Assembly: GCF_018476525.1 (NCBI RefSeq)
Contig: NZ_JAHCST010000003.1
Span: 1 to 64,000 of the forward strand
Reading direction: 5' to 3'
DNA from: Acrocarpospora catenulata
GTDB taxonomy: Bacteria; Actinomycetota; Actinomycetes; Streptosporangiales; Streptosporangiaceae
DNA: 64,000 nucleotides
A program made the translations under genes and the position numbers. The notes beneath the pieces were generated by a model that did no database searches, was not told the DNA's origin, and saw nothing but the letters and a program-made list of their open reading frames with translations. Position 1 is the stretch's first letter; each line of letters starts with the position of its first letter. Shown here piece after piece: positions 1 to 7,273 of the stretch.

Positions 1-730
1 GTGCTGGGCGGCAGCCGACCCTCCCGGCGGAGCCGGGTCCGGACCCGAAGGGGTCAAGAGGGTGGGTGGGTGGGAGATCCACCCCAGACGACGGCGAAGC
101 CGGGGACGGCCGGCGTTCTGCGGGCGTCGAAAATTTGTCGGCAGACTTTGGGATTCAGCGGGAGAGATTCGGACAAAAGCTGACGGCGTCCCTGGAATGG
201 GACGCCGTCGCCAGTACGTCGTACCGGGTTACCAAGCGTGCACCTTCATCTGTCTAGCGGGGCAAGCCCGTGTCGACACGCCTCCCGCGGCTGGTCGCGC
301 GTGGGTACCCGGCAGCCGTACCCGGACACCTGGTCCGTGAGACCTTTCTACGTCGGATCCATGCACTTGGGAACCCCTTGAAGCAAGACCTTTACAGACT
401 GCCCCCCTGCTCTACGGACCCATCTGAAGCGATTTGTCATAACTTGAGGCAATGGATCGTTATAGTGATGCTTGATCACTGAGGGTGATTGCCCAGCGGC
501 AATCCCCCTGACCACAACCCAGCCCCACACCTCCAAAAAAACTGGCGCAAATTGCAGATTGCAGCTCGACGAAACTCGCGTGGATCGGGCAGCATACGGT
601 GGTATCTCCCAATGTGGGAGTGACTGCGCACAGGGCACCTATGCAAGTCCCTTGCCATGCCCTGGTCAACTGATGAAAGCTTTCTTCTGAAACGGGACCG
701 GCTCTACCCCCCCGGAGCCGGACCGGTCGG

Positions 731-773
731 CGACCCCCGCTCTCCCCCCCGGCGGGGGTCGCCCTTTTCTCTT
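731..773 (+). terminator. Rho-independent terminator
   Basis: A perfect 10-bp stem (CGACCCCCGC at 731-740, GCGGGGGTCG at 752-761) is followed by a T-rich tail (TTTTCTCTT). It would stop rightward transcription entering from the left, about 180 bp before the ssd-like gene. Confidence 0.75.
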
Positions 774-855
774 GACCTCCCCCCGCGACCCAGCGTCGGA
801 CACACCGTCGACCCCGCCCCGGAAACCCACCCCCGGCCGTACGAGAAGCCCGTGG

Positions 856-882
856 TTTTCCACAGCAAGCGAGTTATCCACA
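856..882 (+). promoter_or_regulatory. Two DnaA-box-like sites upstream of the ssd-like gene
   Basis: TTTTCCACA (856-864) and TTATCCACA (874-882) are 18 bp apart, start to start. TTATCCACA is the classical DnaA-box consensus. The pair lies 73-99 bp before the ssd start, where a promoter would sit, so DnaA control of this division/pilus locus is possible. This rests on sequence motif only. Confidence 0.45.
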
Positions 883-954
883 GCCCGCCCCCGCAGCCCT
901 CGAAGTGCCTCGCAGATCCCGCACAGTGGTCTCCCTCGACGGGAGGAGACCTCG

Positions 955-2004
955 ATGCACCGTCCGCTGGCCATCACGGACGACCAGGACCTACTCGACG
1001 ACCTGCTAAGGCTGGCCGCCGCAGCAGGCGTGGAACTCGACGTGGCCCACGTCGCGGCCCGAGCCCGCCCCCAGTGGCGCACGGCACCCCTAGTGGTGGT
1101 CGGCACCGACCTGGCCGAAGCCCTGGCCGCAACCGCCCCACCGCCCCGCCAGAACGTCCTGCTGGTCACCCGAACCACCGAAGACCCCGCCAGCTGGCGC
1201 AGATGCGTGGCCGTCGGCGCCCAGACCGTCATCGAACTCCCCGAGTGCGAGCGTCTGCTGGTGGCCGAGTTCGCCGAGGCCGCCGAGCCGTCCAACCGAT
1301 CCGGAACCGTCATCTGCGTCACCGGCGGCCGCGGCGGTGCCGGAGCCACCGTCCTGGCGGCCTCACTGGCCCTGTCAGCGTCCCGATCGGGTCTGCGTAC
1401 CCTCCTGGTCGACGCCGACCCCCTGGGCGGCGGCATAGACGTGGTGCTCGGCGAGGAGGAGGCGTCCGGCGCCCGCTGGCCCGACATCGTCGGCAGGGAG
1501 GGCAGGGTCAGCTACGGCGCACTACAACGCGCCCTCCCCACCTTCGGCGAACTCACCGTGCTGTCCTGGCACCGAGGCGAGCCCCTGCGCATCCCCAGGG
1601 AAGCCATGCGCGCCGTGCTGGACGCCGCCCGCCGCGGCTGCGACCTGGTCGTCGTCGACATCCCCCGGCACATCGACGACGCCGTGTCCGAGGCCCTCGC
1701 GAGAGCCACCGCCACCCTGGTCCTCGTCCACGCCGACGTGCGCGGCGTACTGTCCGCCGCCCAAACCCTGGCCTTCCTGCGCCCTCACACCGGCGACCTG
1801 AAAGCCGTGATCCGTACCGGATCGCTCGACCCCGACGTGGTCACCACCTCGCTGGGGCTCGCCGGTTGCCTCGTCTGCCCCGAGCAACGCGGCCTCACCC
1901 AGGCCCTCGACCGCGGCTTCGCGCCACCGCTCGGCAACACACCTCTCGGCCGCTTCTGCGCCACCGTGCTTGACCATGTGGGAGCCACCCATGACCGCCC
2001 CTAG
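955..2004 (+). CDS. ssd: Septum-site-determining/CpaE-like protein (deviant ParA family)
   Basis: This 349-aa protein resembles the actinobacterial Ssd/CpaE group that sits in front of tadA in Tad (Flp) pilus-type loci. It has an N-terminal receiver-like domain (about residues 1-110) and a C-terminal MinD/ParA-like ATPase fold. The P-loop region reads GGRGGAGAT, lacking the usual lysine, as is typical of this subgroup. LLVDADPLGGG is the switch region. I chose ATG 955 because GGGAGGAG lies 7 nt upstream; the open frame extends back to 772 without support. The stop overlaps the start of the next gene by 14 bp, so the two are probably co-translated. It is a host gene, not part of the prophage. 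Confidence 0.8.
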   Translation: MHRPLAITDDQDLLDDLLRLAAAAGVELDVAHVAARARPQWRTAPLVVVGTDLAEALAATAPPPRQNVLLVTRTTEDPASWRRCVAVGAQTVIELPECERLLVAEFAEAAEPSNRSGTVICVTGGRGGAGATVLAASLALSASRSGLRTLLVDADPLGGGIDVVLGEEEASGARWPDIVGREGRVSYGALQRALPTFGELTVLSWHRGEPLRIPREAMRAVLDAARRGCDLVVVDIPRHIDDAVSEALARATATLVLVHADVRGVLSAAQTLAFLRPHTGDLKAVIRTGSLDPDVVTTSLGLAGCLVCPEQRGLTQALDRGFAPPLGNTPLGRFCATVLDHVGATHDRP

Positions 2005-2819
2005 CCCCGCCGCCACGGACCTCGCCAAGGCCGCTCCCGAACTCGTCGAAGCGGTCCGCGTCCGGCTCGCGCGCACCGGGGAGGAACCCACTCCCGCCCG
2101 GGTCGCCGCCGCCCTCCGCGCCGAACGCGCCGTGCTCGGCGACGCCGAGGTCCTCGCCATCGCCCGTACGCTCCGGGCCGACCTGATCGGCGCAGGCCCC
2201 CTGGAGTCCCTGCTGGCCGCCCCCGGCGTGACCGACATCCTCGTCAACGGCCCCCAGGAGGTCTGGGTGGACGACGGCAGCGGCCTGCGCCGTACCCCGG
2301 TCTCCTTCCCGTCCGACGAGGACGTGCGCCGCCTGGCCCAGCGCCTGGCCGCCGCCGCGGGCCGCCGTCTCGACGACGCCTCGCCGTACGTGGACGCCCG
2401 CCTGGCCGGCGGCGTACGGCTGCACGCCGTGCTGCCACCCGTGGCACCCGAAGGCACCTGCCTGTCCCTGCGCCTCCCGCCCCGGCACACCTTCGCCCTG
2501 GAAGACCTCGTGCCCGCCCCCTTGGCCACCGCGCTCCGCGCCATCCTCACCGCACGCCTGGCCTTCCTCGTCACCGGCGGCACTGGCACCGGCAAAACCA
2601 CCTTGCTCTCAGCGTTGCTCTCGCTCGCGTCCCCAACCGAGCGCCTCCTCCTGGTCGAGGACTCCGCCGAACTCCGCCCCGACCACCCACACGTCGTCCG
2701 CCTCGAAGCCCGCCCACCCAACCTCGAAGGCGTCGGCGGCGTGACCCTGCGCGACCTCGTCCGCCAAGCCCTCCGCATGCGCCCGGACCGCCTGGTCGTA
2801 GGCGAGGTCCGGGGAAACG

Positions 2820-2850
2820 AGGTGGTGGAGCTGAATCTGAGGAAAACACC
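2820..2850. other. Probable attL (host-phage junction)
   Basis: The tadA reading frame matches the family up to about 2833 and diverges within the next few codons. The integrase start lies only ~30 bp further on. Serine integrases need short att sites without long direct repeats, so the crossover dinucleotide cannot be read without the right junction or an empty host site. Confidence 0.6.
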
Positions 2851-2856
2851 TATACT
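2851..2856 (+). promoter_or_regulatory. Candidate -10 box for a leaderless integrase transcript
   Basis: TATACT matches 5 of 6 bases of the -10 consensus and ends 6 nt before the integrase ATG (2863), so transcription would start at or next to the start codon. No Shine-Dalgarno sequence precedes the ATG, which fits leaderless translation. The matching -35 position (about 2828-2833) falls at the attL junction. Confidence 0.45.
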
Positions 2857-2862
2857 CACGGC

Positions 2863-4311
2863 ATGCCCCCCAGCGCAGACGACACGACACGGGCCGGGAT
2901 CTACTGTCGCCTCAGCTACGCCCCCGACGGCAGCCTCGAAAAGGTCGAACGCCAGGAAGCCGACTGCCGCCAGCAGGCCGCACGTCTCGGCTGGCCAGTC
3001 GATGATGACCACGTCTACAGCGACAACTCACGGTCTGCGTGGCAGAGGACCCGCAAACGCCCACAGTGGGATCGCATGCTCGCCGACATCGAGGCCGGCG
3101 ACATCAACGCGATCATCGTGTACCACGGCGATCGGCTCGTCCGGCAGCCCTGGGATCTGGAACTGCTCCTGAAACTCGCCGACACCCGGCACCTACGCCT
3201 CGCAAGCGTGTCCGGCGTCCGCGACCTGATGTCCGAAGATGATCGGTTCGTCCTGCGGATCGAGGCCGCCCAGGCGTGCCGGGCGAGCGCCGACACCTCA
3301 CGCCGGGTCAAGCGGGGCTGGAGGGCTCGCGCCGAGGCCGGAAAGCCCGTTGGGGGCGGGAAGAGGCCGTTCGGGTGGGGCATACCTACCGACCGCATCG
3401 GGCGCACTGGACGGCCCATCTACGACATCACCAAAGCTGTACCTGGCGAACACGCCATCCTCCGCGAGGCGGTCGAGCGGCTGATGGCCGGCCAGTCCCA
3501 GGGCGGGGTGTTGGCGTGGATGAACACGGTCTCGACCACATCCCAAGGCAAGAAATGGTCGGGTCAAGCCCTCAAGCACCTACTCAAATCCCCACGTCTC
3601 GCTGGCCTCATCGACGTGGCCGGCCAGCTGTATGAGGCGCAATGGCCGGCCGTCGTCACGCCAGAGGAATGGGAGGACCTCAAACTCCTGCTGAAAGAGA
3701 AGGAGGACTCCATCCCCTACTACGGGAGGGAGCGACGGTACCTGCTCTCCGGAATCGCCGAATGCTGTTCGTGCGGCGGCTTCATGCGCACGAAGCCGTC
3801 TGGCGGGCGCAATCGTAAGACTTCCCGCCTCTACTACTGCTGGGATTTGACCTGCACGGGCAGGGTGGCGCGGAACGTGGAGCACCTAGACACCTACGTG
3901 ACATTGCGGGCCCTACGACGGCTGAGCGAGCCCGACCTCATGGAGGGGGTAGTCACCCAGGACCCCCGTGTCGCGGCCGAAATCGTCGCCCTGGAGCGCC
4001 GTCGCGCAGAGTTGAAGGCGGCATTCTCTAAGCTCGCCGACCATCCAGACATTGATCCAATGGTGCTGGCCGAGCAGTTGACGAGGGTCAACGGCCGGAT
4101 CACGGAAGCGCGGGCCCGGCGCACCTCCAACGAGCGGGAGCGCCTCCTCCTCCGCATGCAGGGAATGACGCGGGAGCAGTGGGACGAGACCCCGATCGAC
4201 GTCCGGTCCTCGACCGTGCGCGCTCTATTCCGAGTGATCATCCTTCCCGCAACCTGGCGCGGCCCCGGCTTCGACCCCGACAGCGTCCAGTTGATCCCCG
4301 TAACCGCATAA
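2863..4311 (+). CDS. int: Large serine recombinase (phage integrase)
   Basis: This 482-aa integrase catalyses site-specific insertion of the phage through a serine nucleophile. Domains in order: resolvase catalytic domain with YCRLS containing the catalytic Ser18 and the VYHGDRLVR region; recombinase domain (about 160-280); zinc ribbon with C301/C302/C304 and C326/C331; and a C-terminal coiled-coil segment rich in Arg/Glu (about 370-440), the part that controls synapsis and excision in this family. It lies directly beside attL, the usual position for such enzymes, and reads away from the junction. A recombination directionality factor is not evident; small DNA-binding proteins in the early operon are candidates. 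Start ATG 2863 has no ribosome site (see the leaderless promoter entry). Confidence 0.95.
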   Translation: MPPSADDTTRAGIYCRLSYAPDGSLEKVERQEADCRQQAARLGWPVDDDHVYSDNSRSAWQRTRKRPQWDRMLADIEAGDINAIIVYHGDRLVRQPWDLELLLKLADTRHLRLASVSGVRDLMSEDDRFVLRIEAAQACRASADTSRRVKRGWRARAEAGKPVGGGKRPFGWGIPTDRIGRTGRPIYDITKAVPGEHAILREAVERLMAGQSQGGVLAWMNTVSTTSQGKKWSGQALKHLLKSPRLAGLIDVAGQLYEAQWPAVVTPEEWEDLKLLLKEKEDSIPYYGRERRYLLSGIAECCSCGGFMRTKPSGGRNRKTSRLYYCWDLTCTGRVARNVEHLDTYVTLRALRRLSEPDLMEGVVTQDPRVAAEIVALERRRAELKAAFSKLADHPDIDPMVLAEQLTRVNGRITEARARRTSNERERLLLRMQGMTREQWDETPIDVRSSTVRALFRVIILPATWRGPGFDPDSVQLIPVTA

Positions 4312-4327
4312 CAGCAGGTCGAGACAG

Positions 4328-4366
4328 CATATAGCTATATGGCCATAGGTTGAATGCTCCCTATGG
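4328..4366. promoter_or_regulatory. Palindromic operators between int and the GntR-like gene
   Basis: A perfect 14-bp palindrome, CATATAGCTATATG (4328-4341), is followed at once by an inverted repeat CCATAGG...CCTATGG (4343-4349 / 4360-4366). Both are AT-rich in a very GC-rich setting and end 10 bp before the GTG start at 4376. This is the expected site for autoregulation by the GntR-like protein. Confidence 0.6.
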
Positions 4367-4375
4367 GCAAATACG

Positions 4376-4816
4376 GTGCCGGGCGTGACCGTCGACCGAA
4401 CCGCGTACGAACCTATGTACCGGCAGGTCGCCCGCATCCTGAGCACGCAAATTGAGGACGGCTCCTACCTTCCGGGCGAGTTGCTCCCTTCGGAGCGCGA
4501 GCTGGCGACCGCGATGGGCGCGAGCAAGGACACCATCCGGGATGGGCTGCGGGTCTTGCGCGCCCGCGGCCTGGTGGTCACTGTCAAGGGAGTGGGCACC
4601 AAAGTTGCTGCCCGTCACGAGCTCCACGAGCACGAACTCTCCCCCGACGCCAAGGTGACGGCACGCATGCCGACCGCCGCAGAGCGGCGGCGGTTCCGAA
4701 TCTCTGAGGGCGTTCCGGTCTTCGTCGTTGAGGACGCCTCAGGTTCGATTGTTTTGCCTGCCGACCGGACGGTTTTGCGGTCTGGGGGAGAGCCACAAAC
4801 GAGGCGGGGATCCTAG
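4376..4816 (+). CDS. GntR-family transcriptional regulator
   Basis: This 146-aa protein has a winged helix-turn-helix of the GntR type at about residues 10-75 (YRQVARILSTQIEDGSYLPG, SERELATAMG, TIRDGLRVLRARGLV, GVGTKV). The C-terminal part is only ~70 residues, too short for a complete UTRA or FadR effector domain, so it may be a trimmed regulator. GntR regulators next to integrases are common in actinomycete mobile elements (KorSA of pSAM2 is one example). Start GTG 4376 is uncertain; GTG 4385 is in frame and closer to the conserved region. It probably controls integrase or its own expression through the palindromes just upstream. Confidence 0.75.
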   Translation: MPGVTVDRTAYEPMYRQVARILSTQIEDGSYLPGELLPSERELATAMGASKDTIRDGLRVLRARGLVVTVKGVGTKVAARHELHEHELSPDAKVTARMPTAAERRRFRISEGVPVFVVEDASGSIVLPADRTVLRSGGEPQTRRGS

Positions 4817-4848
4817 GCCCCACCGAGGGCCTGGCGTTGCCGCCTTGA

Positions 4849-4889
4849 GCGGGTGACCCCGGGTAATAGGTCTGCCCGGGGTCACCCGC
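4849..4889. terminator. Perfect 15-bp hairpin after the gntR gene
   Basis: GCGGGTGACCCCGGG (4849-4863) pairs perfectly with 4875-4889 around an 11-nt loop. There is no T-tract, as is common for actinobacterial terminators. It lies 33 bp after the gntR stop and would work in either direction. Confidence 0.65.
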
Positions 4890-4891
4890 GG

Positions 4892-4949
4892 GCCGCACCG
4901 CGCGCTGGGTGGCGGCCCCGGGAGGAGTCCCCCGGCGGCGCGGTGCGGC
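4892..4949. terminator. Second tandem hairpin with nested stem
   Basis: GCCGCACCGCGC (4892-4903) pairs perfectly with 4938-4949. The 34-nt loop contains further CCGGG/CCCGG self-complementarity. It starts 2 bp after the previous hairpin, giving two stacked stems between the integration module and the immunity region. Confidence 0.5.
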
Positions 4950-5129
4950 GGCCCAGGGCATCCCTCGCCCGATCGCGTCAAAATGTGCGATCCCGGACAT
5001 CGTAGACGCGACATGGCGTAGTGTCACGACTACCGCACTGGGCGTTTCCTGCCACAGTTTCGGCCTTACGTTCCGGCGAGAACCTCGTAGCCGTTCCAGT
5101 CCGTCGGGGGAGTGGATTTCGGACACCTT

Positions 5130-5163
5130 GATAGAAAGCTATCTTCCTCCGACTACATGTAGT
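5130..5163. promoter_or_regulatory. Operator-like palindromes upstream of the membrane-protein gene
   Basis: GATAG-aaag-CTATC (5130-5143) and the perfect 12-bp palindrome ACTACATGTAGT (5152-5163) lie close together. The ATAG/CTAT half-sites resemble those before the GntR-like gene. TTGATA at 5128 could be a -35 element, but I see no good -10. They are candidate binding sites for the phage repressor or the GntR-like protein. Confidence 0.4.
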
Positions 5164-5350
5164 AATGGCTGGTGAGCGGGAGGGTTACCAGACAAACGTT
5201 CGGGTTAAACCGGTCCACAGGAGATACTTTCGCACCCGGCCGAAGCGACCTAAAGTGGTCTTTCGCGAGAGGCCCCGGGAGAAAAAGTCGATCGCGCCGA
5301 CGGGAGCACCCGCTTGTGGGGGAGGGATGATCCCGAGAGAGCAAGGCAAC

Positions 5351-5785
5351 ATGAGTAAGCTGATCAAGAGTAAGTCCCACGTCATGCTTTCCCGACTCAT
5401 GTGGGCCTCGTGGGGGGTCGTCACCCTTGAGACCCTCCTCGACCTCATGCACACGAAAGCGTTCATGGGGCTCCTGGCCGCAGCTGGCGCACTGACAGTG
5501 TCGGCGCTGCTGGCGAAGAGAGCCGCCGCCGCCGAAGAACGCGCCGCAGCCCAGACAGACGCCATAGCGCGAGCGATCCGCGACCATGCCACGGTAGTCA
5601 CCGAGAACGCTGTCGCGGCTGTGGAGGAACACACTCGGGTGATCACCGAGCGGGTCCTATCCTTCCCCAGCATGTACCAGCTCGGGCTCGAAGGCGATGT
5701 GAGTGCCCGGATGGCGGCCAGCGACCGAGTCGCGCGCATGACCTCGACGGCTCCGGACACGGGGCCCTTCGGCGCGGTGCGCTAG
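5351..5785 (+). CDS. Small two-helix membrane protein
   Basis: A 144-aa protein with two predicted membrane segments near its N-terminus (LMWASWGVVTLETLL and AFMGLLAAAGALTVSALLA). These are followed by an Ala/Glu/Arg-rich probable coiled coil (about residues 55-105) and a polar C-terminus. I do not recognise the family. Start ATG 5351 has AAGG 5 nt upstream. It sits next to the immunity repressor, convergent with it, a position where phages often carry lysogenically expressed genes such as superinfection-exclusion membrane proteins; that role is only inference. Confidence 0.6.
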   Translation: MSKLIKSKSHVMLSRLMWASWGVVTLETLLDLMHTKAFMGLLAAAGALTVSALLAKRAAAAEERAAAQTDAIARAIRDHATVVTENAVAAVEEHTRVITERVLSFPSMYQLGLEGDVSARMAASDRVARMTSTAPDTGPFGAVR

Positions 5786-5801
5786 CTGGAACGAGCGAAG
5801 T

Positions 5802-5830
5802 AGGAGTGGGCGCCCTCGGCGTTTACTCCT
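5802..5830. terminator. Bidirectional terminator between convergent genes
   Basis: AGGAGT-ggg-CGCC-ctc-GGCG-ttt-ACTCCT forms a symmetric interrupted stem. It spans the 3' end of the rightward membrane gene and the stop codon of the leftward repressor, so it can end both transcripts. Confidence 0.6.
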
Positions 5831-6383
5831 GCTCTCGTCGCCGTCGCGCTTCTTCGAACCGGAGCGCCCGGTTCTCCAGGTAGATCCGGATCATCTTGAC
5901 CTTGGCATCCTGGGGGATGTCCAGTGCCTCGATCTCCAAGATGTGAGGGTCTGTCGGCGGAGCGTCAGGGATGATCAGTTGATTGGCATCGACGCCGCGC
6001 TCCAGCAGCACCTCTCCGATCGACTTTCCTTCGGCAGCGGCATCGCGCCGCAGGTCGGCGATGACCTCGTCGTGGGTTGCCGCGTGCCGGACTGGCAGCT
6101 CGTCCGCGGTGGCCACGCCTGCGATCACGAGCATTTCCCCGAGCCCGTACCCGAGTACTCGGCCGATTCCTCGCAATGCGTCGATCTCCGGTACGCGATC
6201 CCCGCTGAGGGTCCGCGAGAGGACGGAAACGCCGATGCCGGCTTCGGTAGCGAACCGCGTCTGCCCTCCGCGCTCCAGCAGGTACCCTCGCTCGGTCAGC
6301 TGCTCGCGGAGCCAGGCACCGAATTGGCCTGCATTGTTGCCCACGGGCAAGGATGATAGCGCCTCTGTTACCCGCATGACCAT
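5823..6383 (-). CDS. XRE/cI-like immunity repressor
   Basis: This 186-aa protein has an N-terminal helix-turn-helix of the XRE type (about residues 20-85: FGAWLREQLTERGY, TRFATEAGIGVSVLSRTLSG, LRGIGRVLGYGLGEMLV). A C-terminal region rich in charged residues follows, with no visible LexA-type peptidase motif, so induction may not depend on RecA-stimulated self-cleavage. It is transcribed away from the early operon and diverges from a small Cro-like gene at 6551, the classical lysogeny switch layout. AGGAG lies 3 nt before ATG 6383 and 9 nt before ATG 6377, so the second methionine may be the true start. Confidence 0.8.
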   Translation of the reverse strand: MVMRVTEALSSLPVGNNAGQFGAWLREQLTERGYLLERGGQTRFATEAGIGVSVLSRTLSGDRVPEIDALRGIGRVLGYGLGEMLVIAGVATADELPVRHAATHDEVIADLRRDAAAEGKSIGEVLLERGVDANQLIIPDAPPTDPHILEIEALDIPQDAKVKMIRIYLENRALRFEEARRRREQE

Positions 6384-6468
6384 GCGCTCCTGAGTGAGCT
6401 GCGACTGGCCAGCGCCTGTATTGCCATGAACACCCCTCTTGCCGAGCGGGAAAAATCATGGGCAGCTC

Positions 6469-6514
6469 CTTGCTTCAAGACAACAAACGCACTAGGTTGT
6501 TGGTTGTCGGCAAG
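6469..6514. promoter_or_regulatory. Putative switch operator between repressor and Cro-like gene
   Basis: The divergent 167-bp gap contains GTTGT half-sites at 6496-6500 and 6503-6507 and the reverse half-site ACAAC at 6480-6484. They are framed by CTTGC (6469-6473) and GCAAG (6510-6514). GACAAC/GTTGTC and CTTGC/GCAAG form an interrupted dyad. I could not place convincing -10/-35 boxes. Confidence 0.5.
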
Positions 6515-6550
6515 CAAAGAGCTTTCCTTGACGGTACTCGGGAGGCCCAC

Positions 6551-6787
6551 ATGGCGCAACGCGCAAAGCTGCGTCAGGACCGATTCGTAGACAGAGCCCG
6601 CGAAATCGGGCTGGTATCGCAGGTACAGCAGGCCCAAGCCATCCGCACCCACCCGTCGATCCACTGCCGGGCGCTCAAGGGGGCTCGCGAGCTCAGCGGA
6701 TCTTACGTCCTCGGTGTCTTGCTGACCGTGGGGGACAACGCCACCCGGGAACTCATCGACGACCTCTTCGAACTCCCGGACGCCTGA
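6551..6787 (+). CDS. Cro-like small DNA-binding protein
   Basis: A 78-aa protein whose central segment (FVDRAREIGLVSQVQQAQAI ... SIHCRALKGARELSGSYVLG) has the pattern of an XRE helix-turn-helix seen in actinophage Cro-type proteins. It is the first gene right of the divergent operator. ATG 6551 is chosen because GGAGG lies 5 nt upstream; the frame opens earlier (6458) but that part crosses the operator. The stop overlaps the next start (TGATG). It is inferred to repress the cI-like gene or start the lytic programme. Confidence 0.6.
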   Translation: MAQRAKLRQDRFVDRAREIGLVSQVQQAQAIRTHPSIHCRALKGARELSGSYVLGVLLTVGDNATRELIDDLFELPDA

Positions 6788-6975
6788 TGAGGCCGCCTCG
6801 TCTCTGCATGACCCTCGACGAGATCGCCCGTGCGGGCTGGGAGGACGGGGCGAACGACCCGCCGCTCACCCCCACGCAGCGGACCTACCTGATCGCCCTG
6901 CTCGGCCCTCACATCAGGGCCTCGATCGCCAAGCGCGCCGTCGCCAGCAGCGACCAGACCAGCACCGCCGCCTGA
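6787..6975 (+). CDS. Small phage protein, unknown function
   Basis: 62 aa, translationally coupled to the Cro-like gene by an ATGA-type overlap. LTPTQRTYLIALLGPHI followed by a basic helix resembles small actinophage early proteins of unknown role. There is no membrane segment or cysteine pair. ATG 6808 is an alternative start. Confidence 0.5.
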   Translation: MRPPRLCMTLDEIARAGWEDGANDPPLTPTQRTYLIALLGPHIRASIAKRAVASSDQTSTAA

Positions 6976-7032
6976 ACTACGGCGGGCCCCGACCGCCGAA
7001 TCCGCCCAGACATCGAGAACGGAGCACCCCCG

Positions 7033-7266
7033 ATGCTCGACCAGAACCAGCGCGAGGACCGCTACCTCGCCCAGACCGGCCGCACCACCCTGACCGCCGC
7101 GCAGCGCCGCCGCCTCCAGCACAAGGCCGGACACCAGCTGGCCGACGCTGCCGCCGCCCGCGAGGAGAACTCGCAGACCCGGGCCGCCGTGCGGGAGCGC
7201 CGCAAGGCCGCCAGGGAATCCTTCTCGACCGCCCAGCGCACGCTCTCGGGCCTGCTCGCCCGCTGA
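7033..7266 (+). CDS. Small helical basic protein, unknown function
   Basis: 77 aa, very rich in Arg, Ala, Gln and Glu, predicted to be almost entirely alpha-helical or coiled coil (TAAQRRRLQHKAGHQLADAA region). A weak GGAG precedes ATG 7033. It is followed by a strong hairpin. I do not recognise the family. Confidence 0.5.
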   Translation: MLDQNQREDRYLAQTGRTTLTAAQRRRLQHKAGHQLADAAAAREENSQTRAAVRERRKAARESFSTAQRTLSGLLAR

Positions 7267-7273
7267 AAACCAA

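Larger units (their letters stand above)
1..954. other. Host region without a recognisable gene
   Basis: I see no convincing coding sequence here. Open frames on both strands lack a ribosome site and any recognisable protein family. The stretch holds a hairpin at 482-509 (GATTGCC/GGCAATC arms with a CAGC loop), a 7-bp hairpin at 698-721, a textbook terminator at 731-773 and two DnaA-box-like 9-mers at 856-882. It looks like the intergenic space in front of the ssd/tad locus. No tRNA or other structured RNA gene was recognised. Confidence 0.6.
1991..3172 (+). pseudogene. tadA: TadA/CpaF-type secretion ATPase, 3' part displaced by prophage
   Basis: The first ~280 codons encode a type II/IV secretion ATPase of the CpaF/TadA family, the motor for Tad pilus assembly. 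Visible motifs are an N-terminal domain with DILVNGP, Walker A GGTGTGKT (about residues 195-202), the acidic VEDSAELRP segment and the GEVRG-EVV motif. Homology ends abruptly near 2833. Where the family continues with a leucine/alanine-rich helix and a TGHEG/TLHAN segment, the frame instead reads unrelated residues and runs out of frame into the integrase gene to 3172. The missing C-terminal third should lie beyond the right end of the prophage. A fusion tail of about 113 residues would be made if the message were translated, and it is very unlikely to be functional. Start ATG 1991 overlaps the ssd stop. Confidence 0.8.
4817..5350. other. Intergenic region with hairpins and operator-like palindromes
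   Basis: No gene is supported in these 534 bp. The left part is occupied by two large hairpins (4849-4889 and 4892-4949). The right part holds short palindromes at 5130-5163 and probably the promoter of the 5351 gene. An open frame from 5165 runs into the 5351 gene, but its N-terminal extension is basic and low in complexity and lacks a ribosome site. Confidence 0.55.

Noticed and set aside
1-954. tRNA or small RNA gene in the host leader
   Set aside because: No cloverleaf, anticodon arm or TTCGA-type T-loop was found; the hairpins present look like terminators.
657-1973. Rightward open frame (438 codons) overlapping ssd
   Set aside because: Arg/Pro-rich low-complexity translation in a different frame from the ATPase, no ribosome site.
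1522-3012. Long leftward open frame (496 codons) opposite ssd and tadA
   Set aside because: Very GC-rich third positions create long antisense frames. Its sequence is low-complexity Arg/Gly/Ala, crosses the prophage junction and lacks a ribosome site.
2863-4311. Search for a ribosome site and upstream start for the integrase
   Set aside because: No Shine-Dalgarno sequence and no in-frame upstream start that keeps the resolvase domain; the leaderless model was kept instead.
5165-5350. N-terminal extension of the 5351 membrane protein
   Set aside because: The extension is basic and of low complexity, overlaps the likely control region, and lacks a ribosome site, whereas ATG 5351 has one.
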